A DNA stretch of 34,266 nucleotides, taken from NCBI GenBank assembly GCA_012839925.1, contig DUMJ01000033.1, forward strand, positions 1 through 34,266, read 5' to 3'. Every line of letters starts with the position of its first letter. Position 1 is the first letter of the stretch. Shown here one piece after another: positions 7,765-16,241 of the stretch. Made by a program: the position numbers and the translations under genes. The notes under the pieces were generated by a model that saw only the letters and a program-made list of their open reading frames with translations, was not told the DNA's origin and ran no database searches. Source of the stretch: a bacterium. Its GTDB lineage: Bacteria; DUMJ01.

Positions 7765-10164
7765 ATGAGTAAGAAATTCAATCTCCATATGATTGGTAAT
7801 GCCCATATAGACCCTGTGTGGTTATGGAAATGGGAAGAGGGGTTGGAAACCACCAGAGCCACATTTAAGTCTGCCATCGACAGGCTGGAAGAATATCCAG
7901 AATTTGTCTTTACTGCATCCAGTGCCTGCCTGTACCGATGGATAGAAGAGACCGACCCGGAACTTTTTGAAAAGATCAGAGAGAAGGTAAAGGAGGGGAG
8001 GTGGTGCATTACAGGCGGATGGTGGATAGAACCCGACTGCAATATACCATCCGGGGAAGCCCTGGCAAGGCAGGGTCTCTATGGACAGAAATATTTTGAG
8101 GAAAAGTTCGGAGTAAAGGCTAAAGTTGGCTATAATCCAGACTCTTTCGGTCACAACTGGATGATACCTCAGATACTTAAAAAGATGGGGATAGATTACT
8201 ACGTATTTATGAGACCAGGACCGCACGAGAAAGAGTTACCAGGCGACATATTCTACTGGGAATCCCCTGATGGATCAAAGGTTCTTACCTACAGGATTCC
8301 ATTCTCCTATGCAACCTGGGGTAAGGATGTGGAAAAGCAGGTAAGAAAAGTGGCAGAAAAGCTTGATGAGAATATCAGTTCTCTTATGTGCTTCTATGGG
8401 GTTGGAGATCACGGTGGAGGACCTACAAGGGAGAATATAGAAAATATCATTGAGTTGAATAGAAGAGAAGATATACCTGAGCTTATCTTCAGTTCTCCTG
8501 ATAGGTATTTTGAGAGACTGGTCTCTGAAAAGAGAGAATTTCCAGTTGTAAAAGATGATCTTCAGCATCATGCAAGCGGATGTTACTCTGTATTATCCTG
8601 GATAAAAAAGACGAACAGAAAACTGGAACATCTACTCTTGAACAGCGAAAAGATTGCAGTACTGGGAAACCTTATAAAAAATAGACCTTATCCCAGGAAA
8701 GAGATCACCTCAGGCTGGAAGACATTACTCTTTACCCAATTCCACGATATACTTGCCGGAACAAGTATACCAGAGGCGTATGAAGAGATAAAAGCCATGC
8801 ATGGAGCCGTAGAGGATAATACTACCAGTATAGTGATATACACTACTCAGAGTATAGCTAAAGAAATTGATACTTTAGGAGAGGGAGAACCGATAATTGT
8901 ATTCAATACGACATCGTTTGAGAGAAATGTGCCAGTAGAGATTGAACTACCCTGGAGAGAAGAGAATTTGAGTATTCTAGATGAAAATAAGTTGCCTGTA
9001 ATATCCCAGCTTTCCAGACCATCAGCAACTACCGCTGGAGGAAGGGTCAAAGTTTCATTCATTGCAGACCTTCCACCCCTGGGTTATAAGGTATACAGAG
9101 CAGTACCGGCAGATATTTCTATACCGTATAAACACTCTCTCAACATAAAAGAAAATATCCTGGAGAATAACTGGTTATATCTGGAGATAGAGAGTGATAC
9201 AGGTTATATAAAAAGACTCTATGATAAAGAGAATAAGAGAGATATATTCAGAGGAGAAGCAGCGATTCCGGTGGTGATAAATGATACAAGCGATACCTGG
9301 AGTCATAACGTTTTTAAATTCAAGGAAGAGATTGGGAGCTTTTCCAATGCAAAAATTAAAATAACAGAGAACGGTCCCGATAAGGGAACAATCAGGGTAG
9401 AGAACTTCTACAATAGCTCCACCGTTATACAGGAATTTACACTGTACAGAGAATTGAAATCTGTCGAGGTAAAGGTTACTGTTAACTGGAATGAGAAACT
9501 CAAGATGCTGAAGCTCAGATTTCCGATCAATATAGAGGAACCCAATGCCACCTTTTCTATCCCATACGGATTTATCTCCAGACCCTGTAATGGGGAGGAA
9601 GAACCAGGAGGAGAGTGGGTAGACGCAGGTAATGGTAATTATGGATTAAGTCTGATTAATGACGCTAAGTACAGTTATGATATGGATGGTAATGTCCTGT
9701 CTCTTACAGTACTGAGGAGTCCTGTATATGCTCATCATATACCGAGAGAATTAGACCCCAATGAGGATTATATCTATATAGACCAGGGAGAACAGAGATT
9801 TACATACATACTGTACCCCCATCCGGGAGATTGGAAGACCGCAGATACGGTGAAGATAGCAGAAAGCCTGAATAACCCTCCAATTGCATTTATAGAGTAC
9901 ATCCATACCGGTACTCTCCCCCCCAAGAAGAGCTTCATCTCTGTAGATAGGGACAATATAATAGTTACAGCTATAAAGGAAAGTGAGAGTGGGGAGGCAT
10001 TTGTATTAAGGGCATATGAGACCTCCGGTAGAGAGACCAGAGTAACATTTACTCTATTCGAAAGAGATTGGAAGGCAATCTTTTCGCCCTGTGAGATAAA
10101 GAGTTTCTTAATACCTAAGGATAAAAATCTCCCTGTAAAAGAGGTGAACATCTTAGAAGAGTGA
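7765..10164 (+). CDS. Alpha-mannosidase, glycoside hydrolase family 38
   Basis: This 799-residue protein is a clear GH38 enzyme. The N-terminal catalytic domain has the zinc motif HIDPVW (His14, Asp16) and GYNPDSFGHN with the nucleophile at about Asp126. The helical middle domain has the family motif QFHDILAGTS, followed by a long beta-rich C-terminal region from about 380. It hydrolyses terminal alpha-mannosyl residues. No signal peptide is seen, so action on imported sugars in the cytoplasm is expected. The start has ACCAGGAGGAATCT upstream and lies 15 bases after the GH2 gene. Its stop overlaps the ROK gene start by four bases (GTGA), so the two are translationally coupled. Confidence 0.95.
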   Translation: MSKKFNLHMIGNAHIDPVWLWKWEEGLETTRATFKSAIDRLEEYPEFVFTASSACLYRWIEETDPELFEKIREKVKEGRWCITGGWWIEPDCNIPSGEALARQGLYGQKYFEEKFGVKAKVGYNPDSFGHNWMIPQILKKMGIDYYVFMRPGPHEKELPGDIFYWESPDGSKVLTYRIPFSYATWGKDVEKQVRKVAEKLDENISSLMCFYGVGDHGGGPTRENIENIIELNRREDIPELIFSSPDRYFERLVSEKREFPVVKDDLQHHASGCYSVLSWIKKTNRKLEHLLLNSEKIAVLGNLIKNRPYPRKEITSGWKTLLFTQFHDILAGTSIPEAYEEIKAMHGAVEDNTTSIVIYTTQSIAKEIDTLGEGEPIIVFNTTSFERNVPVEIELPWREENLSILDENKLPVISQLSRPSATTAGGRVKVSFIADLPPLGYKVYRAVPADISIPYKHSLNIKENILENNWLYLEIESDTGYIKRLYDKENKRDIFRGEAAIPVVINDTSDTWSHNVFKFKEEIGSFSNAKIKITENGPDKGTIRVENFYNSSTVIQEFTLYRELKSVEVKVTVNWNEKLKMLKLRFPINIEEPNATFSIPYGFISRPCNGEEEPGGEWVDAGNGNYGLSLINDAKYSYDMDGNVLSLTVLRSPVYAHHIPRELDPNEDYIYIDQGEQRFTYILYPHPGDWKTADTVKIAESLNNPPIAFIEYIHTGTLPPKKSFISVDRDNIIVTAIKESESGEAFVLRAYETSGRETRVTFTLFERDWKAIFSPCEIKSFLIPKDKNLPVKEVNILEE

Positions 10165-11387
10165 AGAAATTGAGAGGAAGGAGTCTACCACAGGTAAGAA
10201 GATTTAATAGGAGTTTAGTACTCCAAACTATAAGAGCTCATAGCCCTATATCTAGGATCGAGCTTACAGAACTCACAACCCTGACACCCACCACCATTAC
10301 CAGCCTGGTAGATGAATTCATTAAATACGGGTTGGTAAAAGAGATAGGTAATATAAAAGGAGGGGTAGGTCGTAGCAGGACATTGATCAGTATAAATAGT
10401 GAGGCATACTACGTCCTGGGGATAGATCTGGCAAGAACATCCATCTCTGCCGGTATAGTTGATCTGGCTGGTAATCTGTTAACTGTAAAGAGGGTAAGTT
10501 CTGACCTGAATCAGCATTTTCCGGTAACCCTGAATACCCTGGAAGAAACGATTCATTCTCTTCTGGATGAGATCAGCTCTCAAATAAAAGAAAAGATTAT
10601 AGCTATAGGTATCGGCTCTCCTGGACCTTTAAGTCCAAGTAAAGGGGTGATAATCTCTCCACCTAACTTTACAGGATGGAGCAATATCCCCCTGAAAGAG
10701 ATAATGGAAAGAGAATTCGGGCTTCCCACCTTCATAGAGAATGATGCAAAAGCCTGTGCCCTGGGAGAGAGATGGTTCGGATGCTGTAAGAATACAGATA
10801 ACTTTGTCTACCTGGCTGTTGGGACTGGAGTTGGAGCGGGTATTATTATAGATGGAGATATATACAGGGGAGAGGGAGAGCTGGCAGGAGAGATAGGACA
10901 TACCACAATAGATATAAATGGTCCAAGGTGCAGTTGTGGTAACTATGGATGTCTCGAGATATACACATCTGTAATCTCTCTTATAGACAGGATTGAAAAG
11001 GAGGAAGGGTTAAAGTCTCTCATCAGAGATGGACATATAGAGACATTGTCTTCTTTCTACAGGTCAGCCAGAGAGGGGAATATAAGGGCTGTGGAAATTC
11101 TAAATGACTACTGCTTCTGGGTTGGTGTTGGGGTAGTCAATATAATAAATACACTCAGTCCATCTGCTGTTGTACTAGGAAGAGAGGCGCTAATAAACGG
11201 TTCCGACCTTATCATCCCTAGAGTAGAAAAGGTGGTTACGGAGAGGAGCTTTTTCACAACATCCCAGCAGACCAGAATACTGGCATCAAGTATCGGACAA
11301 GATACAGGGGTCATAGGAGCAGCAACAATTGCACTGCAAGAATTCTATAAGTCGCCATACGAAATGATAAAAAATAAGAACAAATAA
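10161..11387 (+). CDS. ROK family transcriptional repressor
   Basis: This 408-residue protein has an N-terminal winged helix-turn-helix (about 15-65, SRIELTELTTLTPTTITSLVDEF) and a sugar-kinase-like ROK domain. Visible ROK motifs are ENDAKACA (Asp195), VGTGVGAGIIIDG, EIGH with His247, and the zinc motif CSCGNYGCLE (Cys257, 259, 264). NagC/Mlc/XylR-type members sense a sugar through this domain and leave DNA when it binds. It begins with GTG overlapping the alpha-mannosidase stop codon. Lying last in the operon, it probably controls that operon and the divergent URO-D genes through the palindrome at 2041-2061, which is inference. Its 3' end faces pyrD with a single base between the stop codons. 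Confidence 0.93.
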   Translation: MKKLRGRSLPQVRRFNRSLVLQTIRAHSPISRIELTELTTLTPTTITSLVDEFIKYGLVKEIGNIKGGVGRSRTLISINSEAYYVLGIDLARTSISAGIVDLAGNLLTVKRVSSDLNQHFPVTLNTLEETIHSLLDEISSQIKEKIIAIGIGSPGPLSPSKGVIISPPNFTGWSNIPLKEIMEREFGLPTFIENDAKACALGERWFGCCKNTDNFVYLAVGTGVGAGIIIDGDIYRGEGELAGEIGHTTIDINGPRCSCGNYGCLEIYTSVISLIDRIEKEEGLKSLIRDGHIETLSSFYRSAREGNIRAVEILNDYCFWVGVGVVNIINTLSPSAVVLGREALINGSDLIIPRVEKVVTERSFFTTSQQTRILASSIGQDTGVIGAATIALQEFYKSPYEMIKNKNK

Positions 11388-11388
11388 T

Positions 11389-12186
11389 CTACTGAAGCTC
11401 CTGGTATATTCTTTTAGCTATATCCGGGTCTTTAAAAAAAGCGGTTCCTATCTGAACCGCTTTTACCCCCAGATAAAGATAGTCCCTGACATCTTTCTCC
11501 GTCATTACCCCGCCAGAAGCCATAACTGGAATATCTATCTCTTCCATTATTTCTTTAAGCAGTCTTATATAAACAGGTTTTATAGCTGGTCCAGAGAGAC
11601 CTCCCTTGATTCTATCACAGGCAGGAAGTGTATTGAAAAGTGTAAAGCCATCTGCCCCTCCAGATCTGCTTGCTTCAATATAGGGAAAGATGTTATCCTT
11701 TGGAGGAAGCTTCACAAAGAGTAGCCTGGAATAAGTCTTTCTTACCTCTCTGGTAGCCTCCAAAACACTGGTAGTATTATTACTCCAGTTTTCTCCCTCC
11801 ACATTGGGACAGGAGAGATTCAGTTCTACTCCGGCTATATAGTCCAGTTTCTCCATAATCTCCCCCAGAGTGGATAATTCTTCTAAACTACCACCCGCTA
11901 TACTTGCCATTACCGGGATATCGAGAGACCTGTACAGATCTTCCAGCTTTAACCATTCATAAACACCGTCATTTTCAAGACCTATAGAATTTATCAGACC
12001 TCCTGTAGTCTCAACTATCCTGGGGGGAGGATTACCGACTTTTGGTTTAAGGGTTACCGTCTTGGGGATAAATAATCCCAGACCATCTGTTGAAAAGATT
12101 TCAAAAAATTCCTTTCCCCATCCAAGAGGACCTGATGCAGCTACCAGAGGACTCCCAAGTTCTATACCACATAAATTCCAGCTCAT
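11389..12186 (-). CDS. pyrD: Dihydroorotate dehydrogenase B, catalytic subunit
   Basis: A 265-residue class 1B enzyme that oxidises dihydroorotate to orotate in UMP synthesis using FMN. Motifs are ASGPLGWG near the start, NPPPRIVETTGGLINSIGL, the active-site loop NLSCPNV with the catalytic base Cys126, TLFNT, GGLSGPAIKP, and the phosphate-binding ASGGV plus AVQIGTAFF. It passes electrons to the PyrK subunit encoded immediately upstream, overlapping by four bases (ATGA). Its length is near the short end of the family. An intrinsic terminator-like hairpin lies inside the last 25 codons. It is the last gene of the long leftward run. Confidence 0.95.
   Translation of the reverse strand: MSWNLCGIELGSPLVAASGPLGWGKEFFEIFSTDGLGLFIPKTVTLKPKVGNPPPRIVETTGGLINSIGLENDGVYEWLKLEDLYRSLDIPVMASIAGGSLEELSTLGEIMEKLDYIAGVELNLSCPNVEGENWSNNTTSVLEATREVRKTYSRLLFVKLPPKDNIFPYIEASRSGGADGFTLFNTLPACDRIKGGLSGPAIKPVYIRLLKEIMEEIDIPVMASGGVMTEKDVRDYLYLGVKAVQIGTAFFKDPDIAKRIYQELQ
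11434..11464 (-). terminator. Intrinsic terminator-like hairpin inside the pyrD coding sequence
   Basis: Read on the minus strand, AAAAGCGGTT (11464-11455), an eight-base loop and AACCGCTTTT (11446-11437) form a perfect ten-pair stem followed by more T, giving seven T in a row at 11440-11434. This is a textbook intrinsic terminator, yet it encodes AVQIGTAFF of PyrD. On the plus strand the same hairpin ends in CTTTTACC and lies about 50 bases past the ROK gene stop, so it could also end that convergent operon. Confidence 0.6.
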
Positions 12187-12905
12187 ATCGATATCTCCCT
12201 CAGATCAAATATAGGACCATCTTTACATACTCTCTTATACTCACCTGAGACGGTCTCCACAATACATCCCCTGCAAGCACCAAAACCACAGGCTATAACA
12301 GACTCCAGAGATACCTCGGCAGGGACATCTATATCTATACTCTTCAACATCTCCATGGGACCACAGGCGTATACTTTTGTATAACAGGCATTCTTTATAT
12401 ACTGTGTTACCAGCCCTTTTTTCCCTGAAGACCCATCTTCGGTGACAAGTTCCAGATTGCCTATATCTCTGTACCTTGAAAGCAACTCTTCGCTCCAGAA
12501 GGTTTTTCTCTGAGCACCCAATAAAAAGTCAACATCACCATTGATATTTTTCCCCAGATAATAGAGAGGAGCCATACCAGTTCCTCCCCCTACAAGAAGT
12601 GATCTCCCCTCAACCAGAGAAAAGCCATTTCCCAGTGGTCCAAAGATATTCAGCTCATACCCTGTTTTCCTCTCTGACAACCATCCTGTTCCCTTTCCCA
12701 CAACTCTGTACAAAAAGCTCAATCTATCATCATTTTTGTCAAAGATACTGAAGGCTCTCCTAAGGACTGTATCCTCTCTATCTATCCTTATAAGAAAAAA
12801 CTGACCTGGAATTATATCGATGGACTTACCAATAGATACTGTCAGCAAGAATAATTCCCCTGCTGACCTGTTTTCCAGGACCTCTCCACTATATATCTCT
12901 GGCAT
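12183..12905 (-). CDS. pyrK: Dihydroorotate dehydrogenase B, electron transfer subunit
   Basis: A 240-residue ferredoxin-reductase-like protein that carries electrons from PyrD to NAD+. The FAD-binding region shows LRRAFSIFD (about 48-56) and the NAD region LLVGGGTGMAPLYYL (about 103-117). A C-terminal 2Fe-2S site has Cys206, Cys211, Cys214 and Cys227 (CGFGACRGC, then KRVCKDGP), the normal PyrK spacing. It overlaps pyrC upstream by 17 bases and pyrD downstream by four. The ATG at 12905 has only a weak GGAAAG ribosome site, consistent with translational coupling to pyrC. Confidence 0.95.
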   Translation of the reverse strand: MPEIYSGEVLENRSAGELFLLTVSIGKSIDIIPGQFFLIRIDREDTVLRRAFSIFDKNDDRLSFLYRVVGKGTGWLSERKTGYELNIFGPLGNGFSLVEGRSLLVGGGTGMAPLYYLGKNINGDVDFLLGAQRKTFWSEELLSRYRDIGNLELVTEDGSSGKKGLVTQYIKNACYTKVYACGPMEMLKSIDIDVPAEVSLESVIACGFGACRGCIVETVSGEYKRVCKDGPIFDLREISI

Positions 12906-14172
12906 ACACTATCTTTCCATTGACCATTGTTACAGCAGGGAAACCGTAAAGTTCAAATCCATCGTAGGGAGAATTCTCCCCTTTCGATAAAAATGACGAT
13001 ACATCTACTCTTTCTCTATAATCAGGCTTAAAAATTACCAGGTCCGCCTTCTTTCCAACTGCAATATCACCGGCATCCAAACCTAAAAGTCTGGCTGGAT
13101 TATAGGAGAGCTTCTTCACCAGCTCAAGTATGGAGAGATGTCCTTCCCTGACAAGGAATGTATAACACAGTGGAAGCATTATATCAGCACTGGATATACC
13201 AAATGGGTCATTCATAAGGTCTGAACCAGAAGTCTTCCTGGGTGCATGGTCACTTGCTATCACATCTATGGACCCATCTTTCAATCCATCTATAAGAGCA
13301 AGCTTATCCATCTCCTCTCTCAGCGGAGGATTTACCTTTAAACCGATCCCCCCTTCGAGGAGAAGGTCATCAGTTAATATGAAATGATGTGGAGAGACCT
13401 CGCAGGTAATCTTTACCCCTGATGACCTGGCTATCCTTATAATATCCAGGGACCCCTTAAGGGATATGTGTGCCATATGGAGTCTCGCACCTGTCTCTCC
13501 GGCTATAACTGTATCCCTTGCAACAGCCAGCGTCTCTGCTAACGGAGGAATACCAGGTAGACCCAGCTTAAAAGATGCTATTCCCTCATTAACAACACCA
13601 TCGAGAGAGACCCTTTTATCCTCACAGTGAGAGATGGGAAGTAATCCCTCCATATTTGACATCTCCAGCACTGACTTCATAACCAGCGGGTCCTCCACCC
13701 AGTTTCCATCATCAGATACAGCCACAATCCCTTCCGATTTCATCCTCTCATAAGGGGCAAGAATCTTTCCCTCTCTTCCCACTGTCATAGCTCCGATAGG
13801 ATACACTCTTATCTTCCCATATTTTTCTGCCGAAAGGACAATATACCTTACTATGGCAGGATTATCGATGCAGGGATTCGTATTTGGCATACAGCAGGCG
13901 GTGGTCACCCCACCCTTACTGCAGGCAGATGTTCCAGAAGTTATACCCTCTTCATCTCCATCCGGGTCTCTCAAATGCACATGAATATCAACTATGCCCG
14001 GGATTACATAGCAATTCTCAGCATCTATGACCTGTGTATCGTCTGACGGTATGCCTACAGAGATCTCCTTTATAACTCCATCTTCTATCAGGATATCTTT
14101 TTCTCCAACAATACCTTCTCCAGGTATGACCACCTTACCATACTTTATAACTGTCCTGCTCATTTTGGCCAC
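12889..14172 (-). CDS. pyrC: Dihydroorotase, class I
   Basis: A 427-residue class I dihydroorotase, closing carbamoyl-aspartate to dihydroorotate in pyrimidine synthesis. The zinc motif DIHVHLRDP has His64 and His66. Other family motifs are GGVTTACCMPNT, SDDGNWVEDP, ISHCEDK, LHMAHIS and ASDHAPR. Two starts are possible. The GTG at 14172 has AGGAGG ten bases upstream and AAGGA closer. The ATG at 14163 forms a four-base ATGA overlap with the kinase stop codon. I report the longer form. The gene is in a pyrC-pyrK-pyrD set that lacks carA/B, pyrB, pyrE and pyrF here. Confidence 0.95.
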   Translation of the reverse strand: MAKMSRTVIKYGKVVIPGEGIVGEKDILIEDGVIKEISVGIPSDDTQVIDAENCYVIPGIVDIHVHLRDPDGDEEGITSGTSACSKGGVTTACCMPNTNPCIDNPAIVRYIVLSAEKYGKIRVYPIGAMTVGREGKILAPYERMKSEGIVAVSDDGNWVEDPLVMKSVLEMSNMEGLLPISHCEDKRVSLDGVVNEGIASFKLGLPGIPPLAETLAVARDTVIAGETGARLHMAHISLKGSLDIIRIARSSGVKITCEVSPHHFILTDDLLLEGGIGLKVNPPLREEMDKLALIDGLKDGSIDVIASDHAPRKTSGSDLMNDPFGISSADIMLPLCYTFLVREGHLSILELVKKLSYNPARLLGLDAGDIAVGKKADLVIFKPDYRERVDVSSFLSKGENSPYDGFELYGFPAVTMVNGKIVYARDI

Positions 14173-15689
14173 AGCTTCCTTGCCTCCTGGTCTATAAGAT
14201 GGTCAATATCATTAACAGCATAGAATATCTTCGTATAAATATTATCAAAGAGCTCCTTATATACCGGGACCAGGTTTTTATCAGGTTCTACTGCTATTTT
14301 TACCTTATATGTCCTGTCCACCACCTCATCCTCACTCTTAAATAACCCGGCACCCAGAGCCCCTAAAAAGGCAGCCCCCATAGCGGTTCCCTCTGTTACC
14401 TGTGGAACTTCTATAACCTTATCAATCACTGTCGATTTTATTTTGAGCCAGGTTAAATTCTTTGTCCCTCCCCCTATCCCTATAACTTTCTCTATAGACC
14501 CAAATTCCTCCAGGGTATTAAAGGCGAGCCTCGCCTCAAAAGAAAGTCCTTCAAGGACACTTCTAGCAAAATCACCAGGTAGATGTTCCCTCTTTAGCCC
14601 AAGGAAAACCCCTCTTGCCTGTGGGTCTCTCCTGGGGACACTGCTACCAAGGAAATGTGGTAGACAAAAGAGACCGTTACTTCCAACAGGAGAGCTCTCT
14701 GCCAGAGAAGAAAATTCATCAAACAGAATTTTATCTCCCATATTACCCAGAGAATTCATAAGTTTAGCTGACCATTCTATAAGCCCGCCAGAAAATGGAA
14801 TGGCTACATGAATATAATACTTTCCCCTGGAAACATGAGCACCTACAGTGATATCTGCCCTCTCCTTTACCTCAAGATGTAAGGGGGGAACCTCAGTACT
14901 CAACTGAAAACTCTCCGCGGTACCCATAGAATCAAGCCCAATCCCTTTACGAAAACATCCGTTTATAAAGGCACCACAGACATGGTCATGTCCGCCAACT
15001 GCTACTACAGTATCAGGTTTGACTCCAATCTCTTCCGGATTCCTCACCCTGCCGAGTAAGGTTCCACTCGGCACAGGTCTGGGGAGTATGCTGGCAGGTA
15101 TCTCTGCCTTATCCAGTATAAAATTTGACCATCGAAGTGACCTCAAATCAAAAGCCATTATCCTTGAAGCCTGAGAATAGTCAGTAGCTATCTCACCAGA
15201 GAGCATATATGTTATAAAGTCTGATACGGGAAGCCATACCTTTGCCCTCCTGTAGATATCAGGTTTATACTGTTTCATCCATAGAATCTTATTTATACCA
15301 TATATGGGTTGAACCCTTAAACCAGTTATGCTGTATATGGTCTGAGGGTCTATCTTCTCCAATAGCCATTCTAACTGTTCGACCGTCCTTTCATCATACC
15401 AGGCGATAGCAGGGAAGAGTATATCTCCATTTTCATCTATGGGGACCATCGATTCTGCCACACTGGTGGCAGATATACTTGCAATATTTCCATTTACCTC
15501 TGCCGATACTTTCCTTATTGAATCTTTGATAATCTCCCATATCTTATCAGGTAAAAAATAATAATGCTTGCCATCAATCCAGACCGGAGTTGGATTAGAA
15601 ACAGAAGAGACTATATTGCCATCAATGTCAAAGAGTATGACCTTTACATTGGTGGTACCGGCATCTATGCCTATACAGTATTCCAACAT
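14160..15689 (-). CDS. FGGY family carbohydrate kinase
   Basis: A sugar kinase of 509 residues with the FGGY fold. The N-terminal phosphate-binding motif is GIDAGTTNVKVILFD, the middle contains VSDFITYMLSGEIATDYSQASR and VVAVGGHDHVCGAF, and the C-terminal ATP site shows IGIGGGTKNLTWLKI and EGTAMGAAFLGA. Sequence style is xylulokinase/gluconokinase-like, but the substrate cannot be assigned. The ATG at 15689 fits GAGG five bases upstream better than the in-frame GTG at 15695, which overlaps that site. It sits oddly between hslV and pyrC, overlapping pyrC. The isomerase and oxidoreductase genes farther upstream in the same run could supply its pathway. Confidence 0.9.
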   Translation of the reverse strand: MLEYCIGIDAGTTNVKVILFDIDGNIVSSVSNPTPVWIDGKHYYFLPDKIWEIIKDSIRKVSAEVNGNIASISATSVAESMVPIDENGDILFPAIAWYDERTVEQLEWLLEKIDPQTIYSITGLRVQPIYGINKILWMKQYKPDIYRRAKVWLPVSDFITYMLSGEIATDYSQASRIMAFDLRSLRWSNFILDKAEIPASILPRPVPSGTLLGRVRNPEEIGVKPDTVVAVGGHDHVCGAFINGCFRKGIGLDSMGTAESFQLSTEVPPLHLEVKERADITVGAHVSRGKYYIHVAIPFSGGLIEWSAKLMNSLGNMGDKILFDEFSSLAESSPVGSNGLFCLPHFLGSSVPRRDPQARGVFLGLKREHLPGDFARSVLEGLSFEARLAFNTLEEFGSIEKVIGIGGGTKNLTWLKIKSTVIDKVIEVPQVTEGTAMGAAFLGALGAGLFKSEDEVVDRTYKVKIAVEPDKNLVPVYKELFDNIYTKIFYAVNDIDHLIDQEARKLWPK

Positions 15690-15708
15690 CCTCACCTCTT
15701 TCTATGAA

Positions 15709-16236
15709 TTACGATAGAGTTTCAATTATAAACTCATTATTGGTATATATACATATGTCTGCAGCTATCGATAGTGATTCCCTCACTATCTCCTCGCAGG
15801 ATAAGTCAGTATATTTTATCAGGGCTCTGGCTGCAGCCAGAGCATAATTGCCCCCTGAACCAATGGCTATTATACCGTCATCTGGTTCTATAACATCCCC
15901 TGTACCGGAGATTAAGAGCAGGTTATTTGTATCGGCTACCACCAGTAATGCATCCAGCCTTCTCAGGGCTCTATCAAGTCTCCACTCTTTAGCCAGTTCC
16001 ACAGCAGCCCTGGCTAAATTTCCTCCATACTCGTTTAATTTAGCCTCAAATCTATCGAGCAGTGCTATCCCATCAGCTGCTGAACCAGCAAAACCTAACA
16101 GAACTTTGCCATCCCTTATTTTTCTGACCTTCCTTGCCCTTTTCTTTATAACGGTCTCGCCAGCGGTAACCTGTCCATCTCCACCCATAGCTACCGTGTT
16201 TCCCTTTTTTATAGCCAGAATTGTAGTGTGTCTCAC
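15709..16236 (-). CDS. hslV: ATP-dependent protease peptidase subunit HslV (ClpQ)
   Basis: A 175-residue proteasome-like peptidase subunit. The start [13 protein letters not shown] places the catalytic N-terminal Thr at residue 4 after processing. [48 protein letters not shown] and [16 protein letters not shown] are all HslV signatures. It normally forms two hexamers capped by the ATPase HslU, but no hslU is in this window and the next gene is a sugar kinase. Translation starts at GTG 16236 with AGGAGG eight bases upstream. The sbcC stop codon lies two bases before it, and the start codon is in a stem-loop at 16223-16241. Confidence 0.96.
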   Translation of the reverse strand: MRHTTILAIKKGNTVAMGGDGQVTAGETVIKKRARKVRKIRDGKVLLGFAGSAADGIALLDRFEAKLNEYGGNLARAAVELAKEWRLDRALRRLDALLVVADTNNLLLISGTGDVIEPDDGIIAIGSGGNYALAAARALIKYTDLSCEEIVRESLSIAADICIYTNNEFIIETLS

Positions 16237-16241
16237 ACTAC
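16223..16241 (-). promoter_or_regulatory. Stem-loop enclosing the hslV start codon and sbcC stop codon
   Basis: GTAGTGTG and CACACTAC are perfect eight-base reverse complements around a three-base loop. On the mRNA (minus strand) the 5' arm carries the sbcC stop TAG and the hslV GTG start, and the 3' arm carries the codons for His-Thr-Thr, the catalytic N-terminus. A ribosome finishing sbcC would open it, so it could couple hslV translation to sbcC. Confidence 0.5.

Noticed and set aside
14443..14811. 122-codon plus-strand frame inside the sugar kinase gene
   Set aside because: Antisense to conserved kinase motifs with no independent coding signal.
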